Assembly (NCBI RefSeq): GCF_017876625.1
Contig: NZ_JAGIOH010000001.1
Span: forward strand, 558,001 to 622,000
Length of the DNA stretch: 64,000 nt
Reading direction: 5' to 3'
Source of the DNA: Streptomyces syringium
GTDB lineage: Bacteria > Actinomycetota > Actinomycetes > Streptomycetales > Streptomycetaceae
Each line of letters opens with the position of its first letter. The first letter of the stretch is position 1. The notes below the pieces were generated by a model that worked only from the letters and a program-made list of their open reading frames with translations, made no database searches and was not told the origin of the DNA. Made by a program: the position numbers and the translations under genes. This document shows, in pieces, positions 9,055 to 18,011 of this stretch.

Positions 9055-10083
9055 TCACACGGCGGTGGCCTCCACGATCGACATCGCCGACGGCGTGGGC
9101 AGGACGCGGGTCAGCCTCAGGCCCGCCTCGGCCAGCAGCCGCCGGAATTCGTGCTCGCCGCGCTCGCGGCCGTTCAGTGACGTCATCATCAGCACGTCGA
9201 GCGTCTTGCCGAGGTCCGGGGCGTTGTCCCGCACGATGACCGCGTCGATGGCGAGGAGGCGGCTGCCCTCCTTCATCGCCGCGCGGCAGGCGCGCAGGAT
9301 GCGCAGGGCGTCCTCGTCACTCCAGTCGTGGAGGATCCGCTTGAGGAGATAGACATCGGCGCCGTCCGGTACGGACGCGAAGAAGTCCCCGGGCCGGACC
9401 TCCCAGCGCCCCGCGAGCGCCGGGTCGTCGAGATGGTGGTGGCGCAGGACCGCTTCCTGGTCGTACAGGACACCGCTGAGACCCGGATTGCGCAGGAGCA
9501 CCCGGCGCAGCAGACCGCCCCTGCCGCCGCCGATGTCGACGACCGTGCCGGCCGCCGGGAAGGTGCAGGACGCGGCGACGAGGTCGTCCTCACTGGCGGA
9601 GAGACCGGCCATGCCGGTGTCGAAGGCTTCGCCGGCCCGGGGTGCGCGCGCGAGGTGGTCGAAGAACGGGGCGCCGAAGATCTCCTCGAAGACGGTGTGC
9701 CCCGCGCGGACGGTGTCTTCGAGCCGCCCGGCGGGCCTCCAGAACGTCTCGTCCGTGAGCATGATGACCCCGTCCCGCATCGACGTCGGCGAGTCGGAGC
9801 GCAGGAATTCCGCGGCGGGCGTGAGGTGGAAGGCCCCGTCCTTGTCCTCGCGGAACACCTCGCGGGTGGCGAGGAGGCGCAGTGCCCGCTGGAGGTGCCG
9901 GGCACTGACGCCGGTGAGGGCGGCGAGCTCCTCGGGGGTGCGCGGACCGTCGGTGAGGTGGTCGGCGATGCCGATGCGCGCCGCCGCGCGGAGCGCCGCG
10001 GAGTGGAGATATCCCAGGGCGTACTCGCTGAGCCGGAGCGTGAGGGATTCCTGGTCACCGGGGGCCGGTTGAGTGGCGTCCAC
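9055..10083 (-). CDS. SAM-dependent O-methyltransferase (plant/fungal type)
   Basis: Methyltransferase of 342 residues. An N-terminal winged-helix dimerisation domain (about 15-100; AALTGVSARHLQRALRLLA) precedes the SAM-binding domain with VVDIGGGRGGLLRRVL. The segment LLKRILHDWSDEDALRIL carries the His of the general-base region of this family. Members methylate phenolic hydroxyls in polyketide and aromatic pathways. The GTG start at 10083 is fixed by CAGGAGG at 7-base spacing; upstream reading frame is unsupported. No biosynthetic partner is adjacent on the same strand. Substrate unknown. Confidence 0.88.
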   Translation of the reverse strand: MDATQPAPGDQESLTLRLSEYALGYLHSAALRAAARIGIADHLTDGPRTPEELAALTGVSARHLQRALRLLATREVFREDKDGAFHLTPAAEFLRSDSPTSMRDGVIMLTDETFWRPAGRLEDTVRAGHTVFEEIFGAPFFDHLARAPRAGEAFDTGMAGLSASEDDLVAASCTFPAAGTVVDIGGGRGGLLRRVLLRNPGLSGVLYDQEAVLRHHHLDDPALAGRWEVRPGDFFASVPDGADVYLLKRILHDWSDEDALRILRACRAAMKEGSRLLAIDAVIVRDNAPDLGKTLDVLMMTSLNGRERGEHEFRRLLAEAGLRLTRVLPTPSAMSIVEATAV

Positions 10084-10193
10084 GGGGCTGCCTCCTGAAT
10101 TCCTGTGCCGTATGGGGGAGATGGGGTACCAGCCCCCCACAATGGACGGGAAAAGGCAGGGCCGCCAGGGCGCGTCCCGCGGGCTCCTGCCCC

Positions 10194-10367
10194 TCAGTTG
10201 CCGGGCAGAGGCAGCAGCCCGCGCTCGTAGGCGCGCGCCAGACGCCGGGGTACCCGGTATTCGCGGCCCTCGACGACGATCGGCACGAGCTGCGGGGCGC
10301 TCGCTCGCCACTGGGCACGGCGGTGCCGGGTGTTGCTCCGGGACATGCGGCGCTTGGGAACGGCCAT
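10194..10367 (-). CDS. rpmF: Ribosomal protein bL32, cysteine-less paralog
   Basis: Large-subunit ribosomal protein L32 of 57 residues, beginning [20 protein letters not shown] as in all L32 proteins. The usual zinc ribbon with four cysteines is absent: the C-terminal half ([20 protein letters not shown]) contains none. This is the zinc-independent form that replaces the zinc-binding protein when zinc is scarce. GGAGGT lies 7 bases upstream of the ATG at 10367. A Zur-like box 51 bases upstream of the start fits zinc-responsive control. Confidence 0.92.
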   Translation of the reverse strand: MAVPKRRMSRSNTRHRRAQWRASAPQLVPIVVEGREYRVPRRLARAYERGLLPLPGN

Positions 10368-10417
10368 CGGTGGGACCTCCTGGGTGGTGACGGTGCGGCG
10401 ACGCGGCAAAAGCTACA

Positions 10418-10432
10418 TGAAAATGAATCCCA
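10418..10432. promoter_or_regulatory. Zur-like operator upstream of cysteine-less rpmF
   Basis: The 15 bases TGAAAATGAATCCCA match the actinobacterial Zur box pattern TGAAAATG-ATTTTCA in most positions, with the 7-1-7 layout. It lies in the only promoter space of the zinc-free L32 gene. Zur represses such paralogs when zinc is sufficient in related species. Binding is inferred. Confidence 0.65.
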
Positions 10433-10459
10433 TCTCCAAACAGGCGGCGGCCCGACGGC

Positions 10460-11326
10460 TCATCCGGTCGCTTCACTGAGCAGCTCGGCGGCCGCCCGCC
10501 AGGCGTCGTCGGCGAGCCGGGCGGCCTGCGGGTGGGCACCGTGCGAGGGGTAGGCCAGATGCGTGCGGACCGTGGGGGCGCCGCTGAGCGGGACGAACTG
10601 CACGGCGGGGTGCGTGAAGCGCCGGGCCGCCGATACCGGGGCGGTGCCCACACCATGGCCGGCCGCCACCTTCTCCAGCCATTCGTCGTAGTTGCGGCAC
10701 TCGGCACCGACCTCGGGGCGCCCGCCTTCGGGCCACATATGGGGGTAGGTGGTGCCGCTGACCGTGTTGACCACCAGGGGCCAGTGGGCCAGTTCCGCCC
10801 AGCTCAGCGCGGCACGGCCGGCCAGCGGCCCGGGGCGGGGGACGGCGGCGACACGCGGCTCCTCGAAGAGGAACACCCCGCGCACCCCCGGCGGCAGGGT
10901 CTCGCCGCGCAACAGCCCGAGGTCGACCGTGCCGGTGTCCAGCCCGGCCAGCGGGGTGTCGCAGCGTACGAACTCGACCTCGACGCCGGTCTCGCTCTCG
11001 AAGCGCGCGGCCACGGCCGACAACCCGTCGGGCAGTCCCCAGCTGAACCCCAGTCGCAGTCTCTCCTCCTCGCGGATGTCGGCGAGCACGGTGTCGAGTT
11101 GCTGCAGGAGCGGGACGAGCGCGTCCCGCAACTCGCGCCCCTTCGCGGTGAGGTCGGTCCTGCGGGTGTTGCGGTCGAAGAGACGGACGCCCAGGAGGTC
11201 CTCCAGCGTCCGGATGTTCCGGGTCAGTGTCGGCTGTGCGAGGTGCAGCCGTCTGCTGGCCGCCGTGAAACCGCCTTCCTCTGCGACGACCAGGAAGTTG
11301 CGGAGATGACGTAGTTCAACACCCAT
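10460..11326 (-). CDS. LysR-family transcriptional regulator
   Basis: DNA-binding regulator of 288 residues. The N-terminal winged helix-turn-helix spans about 1-60 (LRNFLVVAEEGGFTAASRRLHLAQPTLTRNI split across the helices), and the rest is a periplasmic-binding-like effector domain. The ATG at 11326 gives the standard LysR N-terminus (MGVELRHLRNFL); no clear ribosome site is seen. It diverges from the biosynthetic operon starting at 11916, so it is the likely activator. A T-N11-A palindrome sits 19 bases upstream of its start. Confidence 0.9.
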   Translation of the reverse strand: MGVELRHLRNFLVVAEEGGFTAASRRLHLAQPTLTRNIRTLEDLLGVRLFDRNTRRTDLTAKGRELRDALVPLLQQLDTVLADIREEERLRLGFSWGLPDGLSAVAARFESETGVEVEFVRCDTPLAGLDTGTVDLGLLRGETLPPGVRGVFLFEEPRVAAVPRPGPLAGRAALSWAELAHWPLVVNTVSGTTYPHMWPEGGRPEVGAECRNYDEWLEKVAAGHGVGTAPVSAARRFTHPAVQFVPLSGAPTVRTHLAYPSHGAHPQAARLADDAWRAAAELLSEATG

Positions 11327-11915
11327 ACGGCCAGAGCATAGGCGATACGGCAAACGTATTTCTCTGATCGATGCGGTCTGCCTAGTGTTATCGATGCACC
11401 GGGCGGACGGATTCCCGCACGAAGCGTCGATGACGCATCGTCACCCGCTCCGTCAGGTGTGCGCCAAGAAAGTTGACGGGGGTTGACAGTGCGGACTTTC
11501 CCTTGCCTTGCCCATAGGCAATCCATGCAGCAGCCAAGAGTCATTAAAGAAATGACCAACCGGCTCGACCGCGAGCCGTCCGGGCGTCACCAAAGACGGC
11601 TCGGGCCAGCCAAGTAGCAGACGGAGCAGGCCAATCCGGCGCGCCCGCGCCCGGCGCCCGACCTCCTCGACCCGCTGCCGGAAATCATGTCAAGGATGTC
11701 CGACATGTCATGAGGCGGGCTCGCGACACCTTTATCGGAAGCAATCCTCCCGATTCCTGCCGTGGACACATCGTTTCCTGATGCATCCGTCCGCTGCGGC
11801 TCCCCGTATCTCCTTTTACGTTTCCCTCCCGCAGGCGCGCGCACCGTTGTTCCGAGGACCGGTGTGCCGGAGGCTGCGCGCACGGGGCGAACAGATCACT
11901 GAGAAGGGTATTGAT
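11327..11915. other. 589-bp divergent control region
   Basis: No convincing gene. Near the LysR end are the ATACG-N5-CGTAT box and two direct copies of ATCGATGC (11367-11374 and 11390-11397), starting 23 bases apart, about two helical turns. A TTGACA hexamer at 11483-11488 could be a -35 element toward the operon, but I see no clear -10 at the right distance. The 3' part carries the ribosome site of the hydrolase gene. Confidence 0.5.
11345..11359. promoter_or_regulatory. LysR-type box ATACG-N5-CGTAT
   Basis: A perfect 15-base inverted repeat (ATACGGCAAACGTAT) that contains the T-N11-A core recognised by LysR regulators. It lies 19 bases upstream of the LysR gene start, where it could mediate autoregulation and control of the divergent operon. 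Confidence 0.6.
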
Positions 11916-12698
11916 GTGCCGGTAGTCGACACACAAAGCGGCCCCGTCGAGCATGTATTCCTCGACGGCGACCCGGAATTGCCGCCCCTGGTCTTCCTGC
12001 ACGGCGGGCTCGGCTGCGTGGCGTCGTGGGGGCGGTTCCCCGCCCGTCTCGCCGCGGCCACCGGCCGTCGCGCGCTGGTGTACTCCCGGCACGGCAGCGG
12101 CGGCTCCGGGCCGGCCCGGGGGCCGCGGACCCCGCGCTACATGCACGAGCACGCCCACGAGGTGCTGCCCGAGCTGCTGGACCTGCTCGGGGTGCGCAGC
12201 CCGGTTCTCGTCGGGCACAGCGACGGCGGCTCCATCGCGCTGCTGTACGCCTCCGTGCGGCCCGTCGAGGCGGTCGTCGCCATGGGGCCGCACATGTACT
12301 TCGAGGACCAGAACCGGCTGGGCATCGAGGCGGCCCGGGCTTCCTACGAGGCCGGTCCGCTGGCCAGGAAGCTGGCGTTGGTGCATGACGACCCGCGCTC
12401 GGTCTTCGAGAGCTGGAGCGGGGTGTGGCTCTCCCCGGAGTTCCGCGACTGGAGCATCGAGGACGACCTCGACGTGACCGCGCCCGTCCTCATGATCCAG
12501 GGTGACCGGGACGAATACGGCACCCTCGACCAGCTCGACGCCGTCGAACGCGCGGTCTCCGGTGTGGTGCGGCGGCTGGTGCCGGAGGGGTGCGACCACT
12601 ACCCCCACCTCGTCTGCCCCGGCCTCGTCGCCGACACCACCCGTTCCTTCCTCGCCGAGTACGGACTCGGCGCACGCCCCGTGGAGACGCTCTCGTGA
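11916..12698 (+). CDS. Alpha/beta hydrolase (first gene of carrier-protein operon)
   Basis: Hydrolase of 260 residues. The nucleophile elbow is GHSDGG (VLVGHSDGGSIALLYA), with the acid likely in MIQGDRDEYGT and the histidine in CDHYPHL, so the triad appears intact. The GTG start at 11916 follows GAGAAGGG at 8 bases; the open frame further upstream lacks a site. The gene overlaps the adenylation gene by GTGA. In this operon it may act as a thioesterase releasing product from the carrier protein, or on a small ester. Substrate unknown. Confidence 0.85.
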   Translation: MPVVDTQSGPVEHVFLDGDPELPPLVFLHGGLGCVASWGRFPARLAAATGRRALVYSRHGSGGSGPARGPRTPRYMHEHAHEVLPELLDLLGVRSPVLVGHSDGGSIALLYASVRPVEAVVAMGPHMYFEDQNRLGIEAARASYEAGPLARKLALVHDDPRSVFESWSGVWLSPEFRDWSIEDDLDVTAPVLMIQGDRDEYGTLDQLDAVERAVSGVVRRLVPEGCDHYPHLVCPGLVADTTRSFLAEYGLGARPVETLS

Positions 12699-14275
12699 CC
12701 ACCGTGACCGACACCCCGCGGCTGGACGCCCTCCTGGCCCGGTCCGCGGCGGCGCACCCCGGCCGCCCCGCGCTCGTCGCGGGCACCGAGAGCTGGACGT
12801 ACGCCGAACTGGAGCGCGCTGTCGGGGAGTTGGCGAGCGAACTCGCCGCCGTCGGAGCGGGACCCGGCGTACGGATCGGGGTGTACGCCGCCAAGACCCC
12901 GTCGACGGTGATCGCCCTCTACGCCGCGCTGCGCGCGGGTGCCGTCGTCGCCCCCCTCGACATCGCCGATCCCCCGGCCCGTACCGCGCGGATGGCACGC
13001 AACGCCGGCCTTTCCCTGCTGCTCACCACCGACCGGTCCCTCACCGCGTGCCGACGGGCCGTCGAGGAGGCGGGCGAGGGGAGCGGCGCCCCCGCCGGGG
13101 GGCAGCTGGCGCACGGGCTGAACTGGCTGCGGACAGCCGCCCCGGCGGACCCCGCACCACTGCCCCCGCCCACGGACGGCGGCGGCTACATCCTCTTCAC
13201 CTCCGGCAGCACCGGCTGGCCCAAGGGCGTGCTGCTCTCGCACACCAACGTCGCGCACTACGCGCTCTGGGCCGCCGGAGAGTTCGGCCTGACCGAGACC
13301 GACCGCATCGGCTCACAGGCCGCGCTCACCTTCGACCTCACCACCTTCGACCTCTTCAGCGCGGCGGCGGTGGGCGCCTGCACCGTCCTCATGCCGGACA
13401 TGCTGCGCGCCTTCCCGCGCGACGTGGTCGGCTGGCTCCACGAACAGCGCGTCACCGCCTTCGTCGCCGTGCCCTCGCTGTACCACGGCATGCTCCAGCA
13501 GGGCGGCTTCGCCGAGGCCGTACCGCCGTCGCTGCGGGTGGCCGCCTTCGGTGGCGAACCCTTCGCCCCGCACCTGCTGGAGCGGTACCTGGAGCTCCTG
13601 GGCGACGTGCCCTTCTACAACCTCTACGGGCCCACCGAGACCAACGCGTGCACCTACTTCCGCATGCCGGCCGACTGGACCGCGGACCAGGAGCTGACCA
13701 TCGGCCGGGGCATCGGCGGCGTCACCATCGAGGTGCTCGACGACGAGGGGCGGCCCACCGACGGCGAAGGCGAGATCCACATCGCCGGACCCACCGTCTT
13801 CCAGGGCTACCTGCAAGGCGGCGCGCTCCGGGACCCCACGGTCACCGCTGCCTTCCGCGACGGCACCACCCGGCGCGCGTACGCCAGCGGCGACATCGGC
13901 CGGATCACCGAAGACGGCCGTGTCTTCCTGCGCGGCCGTCGCGACTCCCAGGTCAAGCGGCGCGGCCACCGCATCGACCTGCTCGACGTCGAGAGCGCCG
14001 TGCTGGACCTGCCCCAGGTCGCCACCGCCGCCGTCGTCGCCAAGGACGCCCCGCACGCCGGTGAGATCTGGGCCTACGCCCAGACCGCCGCGACCGAGCG
14101 GGACGTGCTGGCGGAGCTGCGCGCGGTCCTGCCCCAGCGCATGCTGCCCGACCGGGTGATCCCCGTCGCGGCCCTGCCCACCCTCACCAGCGGCAAGGTC
14201 GACCGCCGCGCCCTCAGCGGCGATGCCGCCGCCCCGACCGTCACACCCGCCACCACCGAGAAGAGCCTGATATGA
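12695..14275 (+). CDS. Stand-alone amino-acid adenylation enzyme (NRPS A domain)
   Basis: ATP-dependent enzyme of 526 residues that activates an amino acid as its AMP ester and loads it onto a carrier protein. Core motifs are visible: A3 ILFTSGSTGWPKGV at about 166-179, A4 near TFDLTTFDLF (Asp214 at the usual amino-group-binding aspartate position), A5 YNLYGPTETNACTYF, A7 YASGDIG, A8 GRRDSQVKRRGHRIDL and A10 LTSGKVDRRAL with Lys501. Start and stop overlap both neighbours (GTGA, ATGA). The separate carrier protein follows at once. The PanD gene in the same operon makes beta-alanine a plausible substrate, but the specificity code cannot be read with confidence. Confidence 0.88.
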   Translation: MTTVTDTPRLDALLARSAAAHPGRPALVAGTESWTYAELERAVGELASELAAVGAGPGVRIGVYAAKTPSTVIALYAALRAGAVVAPLDIADPPARTARMARNAGLSLLLTTDRSLTACRRAVEEAGEGSGAPAGGQLAHGLNWLRTAAPADPAPLPPPTDGGGYILFTSGSTGWPKGVLLSHTNVAHYALWAAGEFGLTETDRIGSQAALTFDLTTFDLFSAAAVGACTVLMPDMLRAFPRDVVGWLHEQRVTAFVAVPSLYHGMLQQGGFAEAVPPSLRVAAFGGEPFAPHLLERYLELLGDVPFYNLYGPTETNACTYFRMPADWTADQELTIGRGIGGVTIEVLDDEGRPTDGEGEIHIAGPTVFQGYLQGGALRDPTVTAAFRDGTTRRAYASGDIGRITEDGRVFLRGRRDSQVKRRGHRIDLLDVESAVLDLPQVATAAVVAKDAPHAGEIWAYAQTAATERDVLAELRAVLPQRMLPDRVIPVAALPTLTSGKVDRRALSGDAAAPTVTPATTEKSLI

Positions 14276-14592
14276 CCACCGCGAACCCCGCCGTGTCCCC
14301 TGTTTCGCCCGCCTCCCGGGACATGAACAGCGTCGACGACCTCTGCGTTCTCATCAGCAGCAAGATCACCTGGGGCCGGGGCGAGACGCCCGCACGGCTC
14401 GCCCCCGACACCCCGCTCCTCGAACAGGGCCTGCTGGACTCGCTGGCCATCATGGAGATCGTCGCCGCGCTGGACAAGGAGGCCGGGATCGCGCTGCCCG
14501 ACACCGAGATCGTGGCGGCCAACTTCCGCACCCCCCAGGCCCTCTGGTCCGCCGTCGAGGACCACCGGGCCACCGGTGGAGCGCGCGCGTGA
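14272..14592 (+). CDS. Peptidyl/acyl carrier protein
   Basis: Carrier protein of 106 residues. The phosphopantetheine attachment serine is Ser57 in EQGLLDSLAIMEIV, matching the (L/I)GxDS-type motif with an LLDSL core. It has a somewhat long N-terminal tail of about 18 residues. It overlaps the adenylation gene (ATGA) and the first dehydrogenase-like gene (GTGA), so all three are probably translated together. It should carry the amino acid activated by the upstream enzyme while the two flavoproteins act on it. Confidence 0.88.
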   Translation: MTTANPAVSPVSPASRDMNSVDDLCVLISSKITWGRGETPARLAPDTPLLEQGLLDSLAIMEIVAALDKEAGIALPDTEIVAANFRTPQALWSAVEDHRATGGARA

Positions 14593-15749
14593 GCGCCCCC
14601 GCCGACCTCCTGCTGCGCACCGGAGCGAGGGCGGCCGAGGAGGTCGTCGACACCTACCGCGAACTGGCCGGGCCGGTCGTGGAGAAGGTGCGCGAGGCGG
14701 ACTTCCGTACGCAGTGGCAGGCGATGGCCGACCTCGGTGTGCTGCGCCTCGCGGGGGCCGACGACACCGACCCCGGGCCGGTCACCCGCTCCCTGGCCAT
14801 GATCGAGGGCATCGGGCTGGCCGGCGCCGACCCGGGCATCTGCTACGCCCTGGCCTCCCAGGTGTTCGGCATGCAGTTCCCGCTGCGTGCCGCCCTCCCC
14901 GAGGACGCGTGGCGGGCGATCGCGGACGTGCAGGACGGCGGCACGCTCCTGTGCCACGCGCTCACCGAGCGCTCGGGCGGCAGCGACCCCTTCTCGATGC
15001 GGACGCGCGCCCGGCGCGAGGGCGATGTCTTCGTCCTCGACGGCGCGAAGACATTCATCACGGCCGCGCCGGTCGCCGACCGGGCCATCGTCTTCGCCCG
15101 CACCGGCGAGGGCCGCTCGCCGTTCGCCCTGTCGGCCTTCCTCTTCCCGCTCGACCTCCCGGGCGTGGTGCGGGCCGAGTCCTTCACCAAGACGGCACTG
15201 CCGAGCGTTCCCATGGGCGAGCTGGTCTTCGAGGGCGCCCGGCTGCCCGCCGGTTCCCTGATCGGCGACGAGGGGTCGGGGCTGGCGGTGATGTCCTCGA
15301 CCACCGCCTGGGAGCGGGCCGTCATCCTCGGCTACGCCCTCGGCCCCATGCGCCGCACCCTGCGGGGCATCGTCGAATGGGCCTCCGATCGTGAACACTT
15401 CGGGCGCCGGATGGGGGCGAGCCATCAAGTGGCCGCCCGCGTCAGCGAGATGGCGCTCGCCCTGCACCGCTCCCGTGTGCAGCTGTACGCGATGGCCGCC
15501 CTGCTGGACGCGGGTACCCCCGCACGGCAGCTGGCGGCGGAGGCGGCCCTGACCAAGATCTCCGTCTCCGAGGACTATGTGCGCCTCACCGAGCACGCCA
15601 CCGCGCTGTCGGGCGTACGTGCCTTCATCGCCGACTCCGAACTCCCCGCCGACCTGCACAGCCCGATGGCCGCACTGACCTACGCGGGCCCCAACGACCT
15701 GCTGCGGGTGGGTATCGCCCGTCAATTCGGCCTCCCGGTCGAGAACTGA
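14589..15749 (+). CDS. Acyl-CoA dehydrogenase-like flavoprotein 1
   Basis: FAD-binding protein of 386 residues with the acyl-CoA dehydrogenase fold. Typical segments are ALTERSGGSDPFSMRTRA (substrate and flavin region), FVLDGAKTFITAAPVADRAIVFARTGEG, and REHFGRRMGASHQVAARVSEM at the flavin dimer contact. The C-terminal motif that normally holds the catalytic Glu (YEGT) reads TYAGPND, with Ala in its place. So either the base sits elsewhere, as in some members of the family, or the chemistry is different. Its place beside the carrier protein suggests a carrier-bound substrate. Confidence 0.85.
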   Translation: MSAPADLLLRTGARAAEEVVDTYRELAGPVVEKVREADFRTQWQAMADLGVLRLAGADDTDPGPVTRSLAMIEGIGLAGADPGICYALASQVFGMQFPLRAALPEDAWRAIADVQDGGTLLCHALTERSGGSDPFSMRTRARREGDVFVLDGAKTFITAAPVADRAIVFARTGEGRSPFALSAFLFPLDLPGVVRAESFTKTALPSVPMGELVFEGARLPAGSLIGDEGSGLAVMSSTTAWERAVILGYALGPMRRTLRGIVEWASDREHFGRRMGASHQVAARVSEMALALHRSRVQLYAMAALLDAGTPARQLAAEAALTKISVSEDYVRLTEHATALSGVRAFIADSELPADLHSPMAALTYAGPNDLLRVGIARQFGLPVEN

Positions 15750-15763
15750 CCCGAAGGACATCG

Positions 15764-16951
15764 ATGACGCTGCCGACACACATGGACGACATCCTCAAGC
15801 TCGCCGAGGAGACCGGCGCGGCCCTCGCGCCACTGGCCGCCGGGGTGGACGCCGGACTGACCGACGGCCAGGAGACCTATCGCATCCTGCGCGAAGCCGG
15901 GCTGCTCGGTCTGCTCCTGCCCCGTGAGGCCGGCGGCGCGGGCCTCGGGTACGGCGGGTACTCCCGCGTCCTGGCCGTACTGGGCGCCCACAACGGCGCC
16001 GCCGCGCTCGGCTTCAACATGCACAACGTCGTGATGGGGGCGCTCGCCGACGCGGCGGCCACTCCCCTGCCGCCCGCCGCCGACCGGTTCCGGACCTGGA
16101 TGAACGACCAGGTGGTCCGCGGCCGCAAGCTGTTCGCGTCCGCCACCTCGGAAGCCGGCCGCGGCGCCAAACTCCGTGAGGTGCGCACCAGTTACACCCT
16201 GAGCGAGGACCGCGAGACCTACGTCATCACCGGGGAGAAGTCCTTCGTCTCCCTGGCGCGCATCGCCGACTACTACGTCGTGGCAGCCCGCGCCGAGGGG
16301 ACCGAGGGCAGCAGCGAGGTCTCGCACTTCGTCGTCGCCGCCGACGACCCGGGGATCACTTTCGGCCCGGTGCACAGCATGTCCGCGATGAACGGCACCA
16401 GCACCGCCACGATGACCCTCGACCACGTGCCCGTGCCGCGCTCCCGGCTCTATCTCGGCGTCGAGGGCATGTCGCTGTTCAAGCTCGTCCGCGAACCGCA
16501 CTGGATGATCGCCGGATACACCGGCGCCTATCTGGGCATCGCCGAGGCCGTCTACCGCTGCGCCGCCGACTACGTGGCCGCCTCCGACGCACGCGCCGCG
16601 TCCCCGGTGCTCCAGCAGGACCTGGGCCGGATGTCCGCCCGGCTGCGGGCCGCCCGGGCGCTGGTGCACGAGGCGGGTGATCTCGTCGACGCCGAACGCG
16701 GCAGCATGGAGGCCAACGCCATGGTGCACGCCGCCAAATACATCGTCGGCGAGGTGGGCCCCGAGCTCGCCCACGACGCCCTGCGGATCTGCGGCTCGGC
16801 GGCGGTCAGCCGCTCCCGGCCGCTGGAACGGCTCATCCGCGAGGTGTCGTTTTCCTCCGTCATGCCCGCCAAGCCGCACGAGTGCCTGGAGTACCTCGGC
16901 AAGGCGGCGGTCGGGGTCAACCTCTACGACGCGCGGGCCTTCGCGTGGTGA
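15764..16951 (+). CDS. Acyl-CoA dehydrogenase-like flavoprotein 2
   Basis: Second flavoprotein of the same fold, 395 residues, with a GAAG-type site (GAAGGACATCG) ahead of ATG 15764. N-terminal ILREAGLLGLLLPREAGGAGLGYGGYSRV and the central YVITGEKSFVSLARIADYYVVAA are family features. The usual C-terminal YEGT Glu is not visible (SSVMPAKPHECLEYLG). Members of this subgroup include two-component flavin-dependent monooxygenases that use reduced flavin from a partner. The next gene is such a flavin reductase and overlaps by GTGA. Oxidation, for example hydroxylation or N-oxidation, is therefore as likely as dehydrogenation. Confidence 0.82.
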   Translation: MTLPTHMDDILKLAEETGAALAPLAAGVDAGLTDGQETYRILREAGLLGLLLPREAGGAGLGYGGYSRVLAVLGAHNGAAALGFNMHNVVMGALADAAATPLPPAADRFRTWMNDQVVRGRKLFASATSEAGRGAKLREVRTSYTLSEDRETYVITGEKSFVSLARIADYYVVAARAEGTEGSSEVSHFVVAADDPGITFGPVHSMSAMNGTSTATMTLDHVPVPRSRLYLGVEGMSLFKLVREPHWMIAGYTGAYLGIAEAVYRCAADYVAASDARAASPVLQQDLGRMSARLRAARALVHEAGDLVDAERGSMEANAMVHAAKYIVGEVGPELAHDALRICGSAAVSRSRPLERLIREVSFSSVMPAKPHECLEYLGKAAVGVNLYDARAFAW

Positions 16952-17481
16952 GCCCCCTCGCGGGCACCGCCGCCCCCGTGACCCCGGACGCCTTCCGCGC
17001 CGTGATGGGTGCCCACCCCGGCGGTGTCTCCGTCGTCACCACGGCGGACGAGTCCGGGCAGCCCTACGGCTTCGCGTGCACGGCCGTGTGCTCGGTGTCC
17101 CTCGATCCCCCGCTGCTGCTGGTCTGCGCGTCGAACACCGGCAGCACCCTGCCCGTCCTCGCCGCGCGGGGCGCCTTCGTCGTCAACTTCCTGCACGGCC
17201 CCGGGCAGCGGGCGGCGGAGGCCTTCGCGAGCCGCACCGCCGGCCGCTTCTCCCGCGTCCCCTGGGAGCCCGCCCCCGCGACGGGGCTGCCGGCCCTGCA
17301 CGAGGACTCCCACGCCCTCGCCGAGTGCCGCGTCGAACGGCTCGTACCCGCCGGTGACCACACCGTCGTGATCGGCGAGGTGCTGCGGACGGAGGTCGCC
17401 GAAGACGCGGCCGCCTCCGGGGGGAGCGCCACGGCGCCGCTGCTGTACGGCATGCGCCGGTACGTCACCTGGCCCGTCTGA
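16948..17481 (+). CDS. Flavin reductase (HpaC-like)
   Basis: FMN-binding split-barrel reductase of 177 residues, supplying reduced flavin to a monooxygenase. The family pattern is clear: [63 protein letters not shown] (in parts) and the C-terminal [10 protein letters not shown]. The GTG start overlaps the stop of flavoprotein 2, which points to that protein, or flavoprotein 1, as the partner oxygenase. Confidence 0.88.
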   Translation: MSPLAGTAAPVTPDAFRAVMGAHPGGVSVVTTADESGQPYGFACTAVCSVSLDPPLLLVCASNTGSTLPVLAARGAFVVNFLHGPGQRAAEAFASRTAGRFSRVPWEPAPATGLPALHEDSHALAECRVERLVPAGDHTVVIGEVLRTEVAEDAAASGGSATAPLLYGMRRYVTWPV

Positions 17482-17546
17482 ACGACCTTCGGTCCCCCGT
17501 CACCACCCCTGAATCACCACTCCGGACAAGGAAAGTCGAGTTCCCC

Positions 17547-17963
17547 ATGGACCGCACCCTCATGAAGTCGAAGATCCACCGCGCCACCGTCACCCAGGCC
17601 GACCTGCACTACGTCGGTTCGCTGACGATCGCGTCGGACCTCATGGCGGCCGCCGATCTGCTGCCGGGCGAGAAGGTGGACATCGTCGACATCGACAACG
17701 GCTCCCGGCTGTCCACCTATGTCATCGAGGGGCCGAGCGGCTCCGGTGTCATCGGCATCAACGGCGCCGCGGCACGGCTGATCAGCCCCGGTGACCGCGT
17801 CATCATCATCGCCTACGCCGCCATGAAGGACGAGGAGGCCCGCTCCTTCGTACCCAGCGTCGTCTTCGTCGACGAGCACAACGCCGTCGTCGAACTCGGC
17901 GGCGACCCGGCCGCCGTCCCCGCGGACTCCGGACTCCAGCGCGGCGACCTCGTCGCCGGCTGA
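17547..17963 (+). CDS. panD: Aspartate 1-decarboxylase
   Basis: Pyruvoyl enzyme of 138 residues that converts L-aspartate to beta-alanine. The self-cleavage site Gly24-Ser25 ([10 protein letters not shown]), Lys9, the STYVIEG strand and INGAAARLI all match PanD and appear intact. It normally serves pantothenate synthesis. Here it lies inside a tailoring operon, so it may instead supply beta-alanine as a substrate for the adenylation enzyme, or support phosphopantetheine supply. No panB or panC is nearby. It is separated from its neighbours by 65 and 48 bases. Confidence 0.93.
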   Translation: MDRTLMKSKIHRATVTQADLHYVGSLTIASDLMAAADLLPGEKVDIVDIDNGSRLSTYVIEGPSGSGVIGINGAAARLISPGDRVIIIAYAAMKDEEARSFVPSVVFVDEHNAVVELGGDPAAVPADSGLQRGDLVAG

Positions 17964-18011
17964 CCCACGGCGCGAAACACCTACGAAACCCGCGACGAAC
18001 CAAGGAGAACC

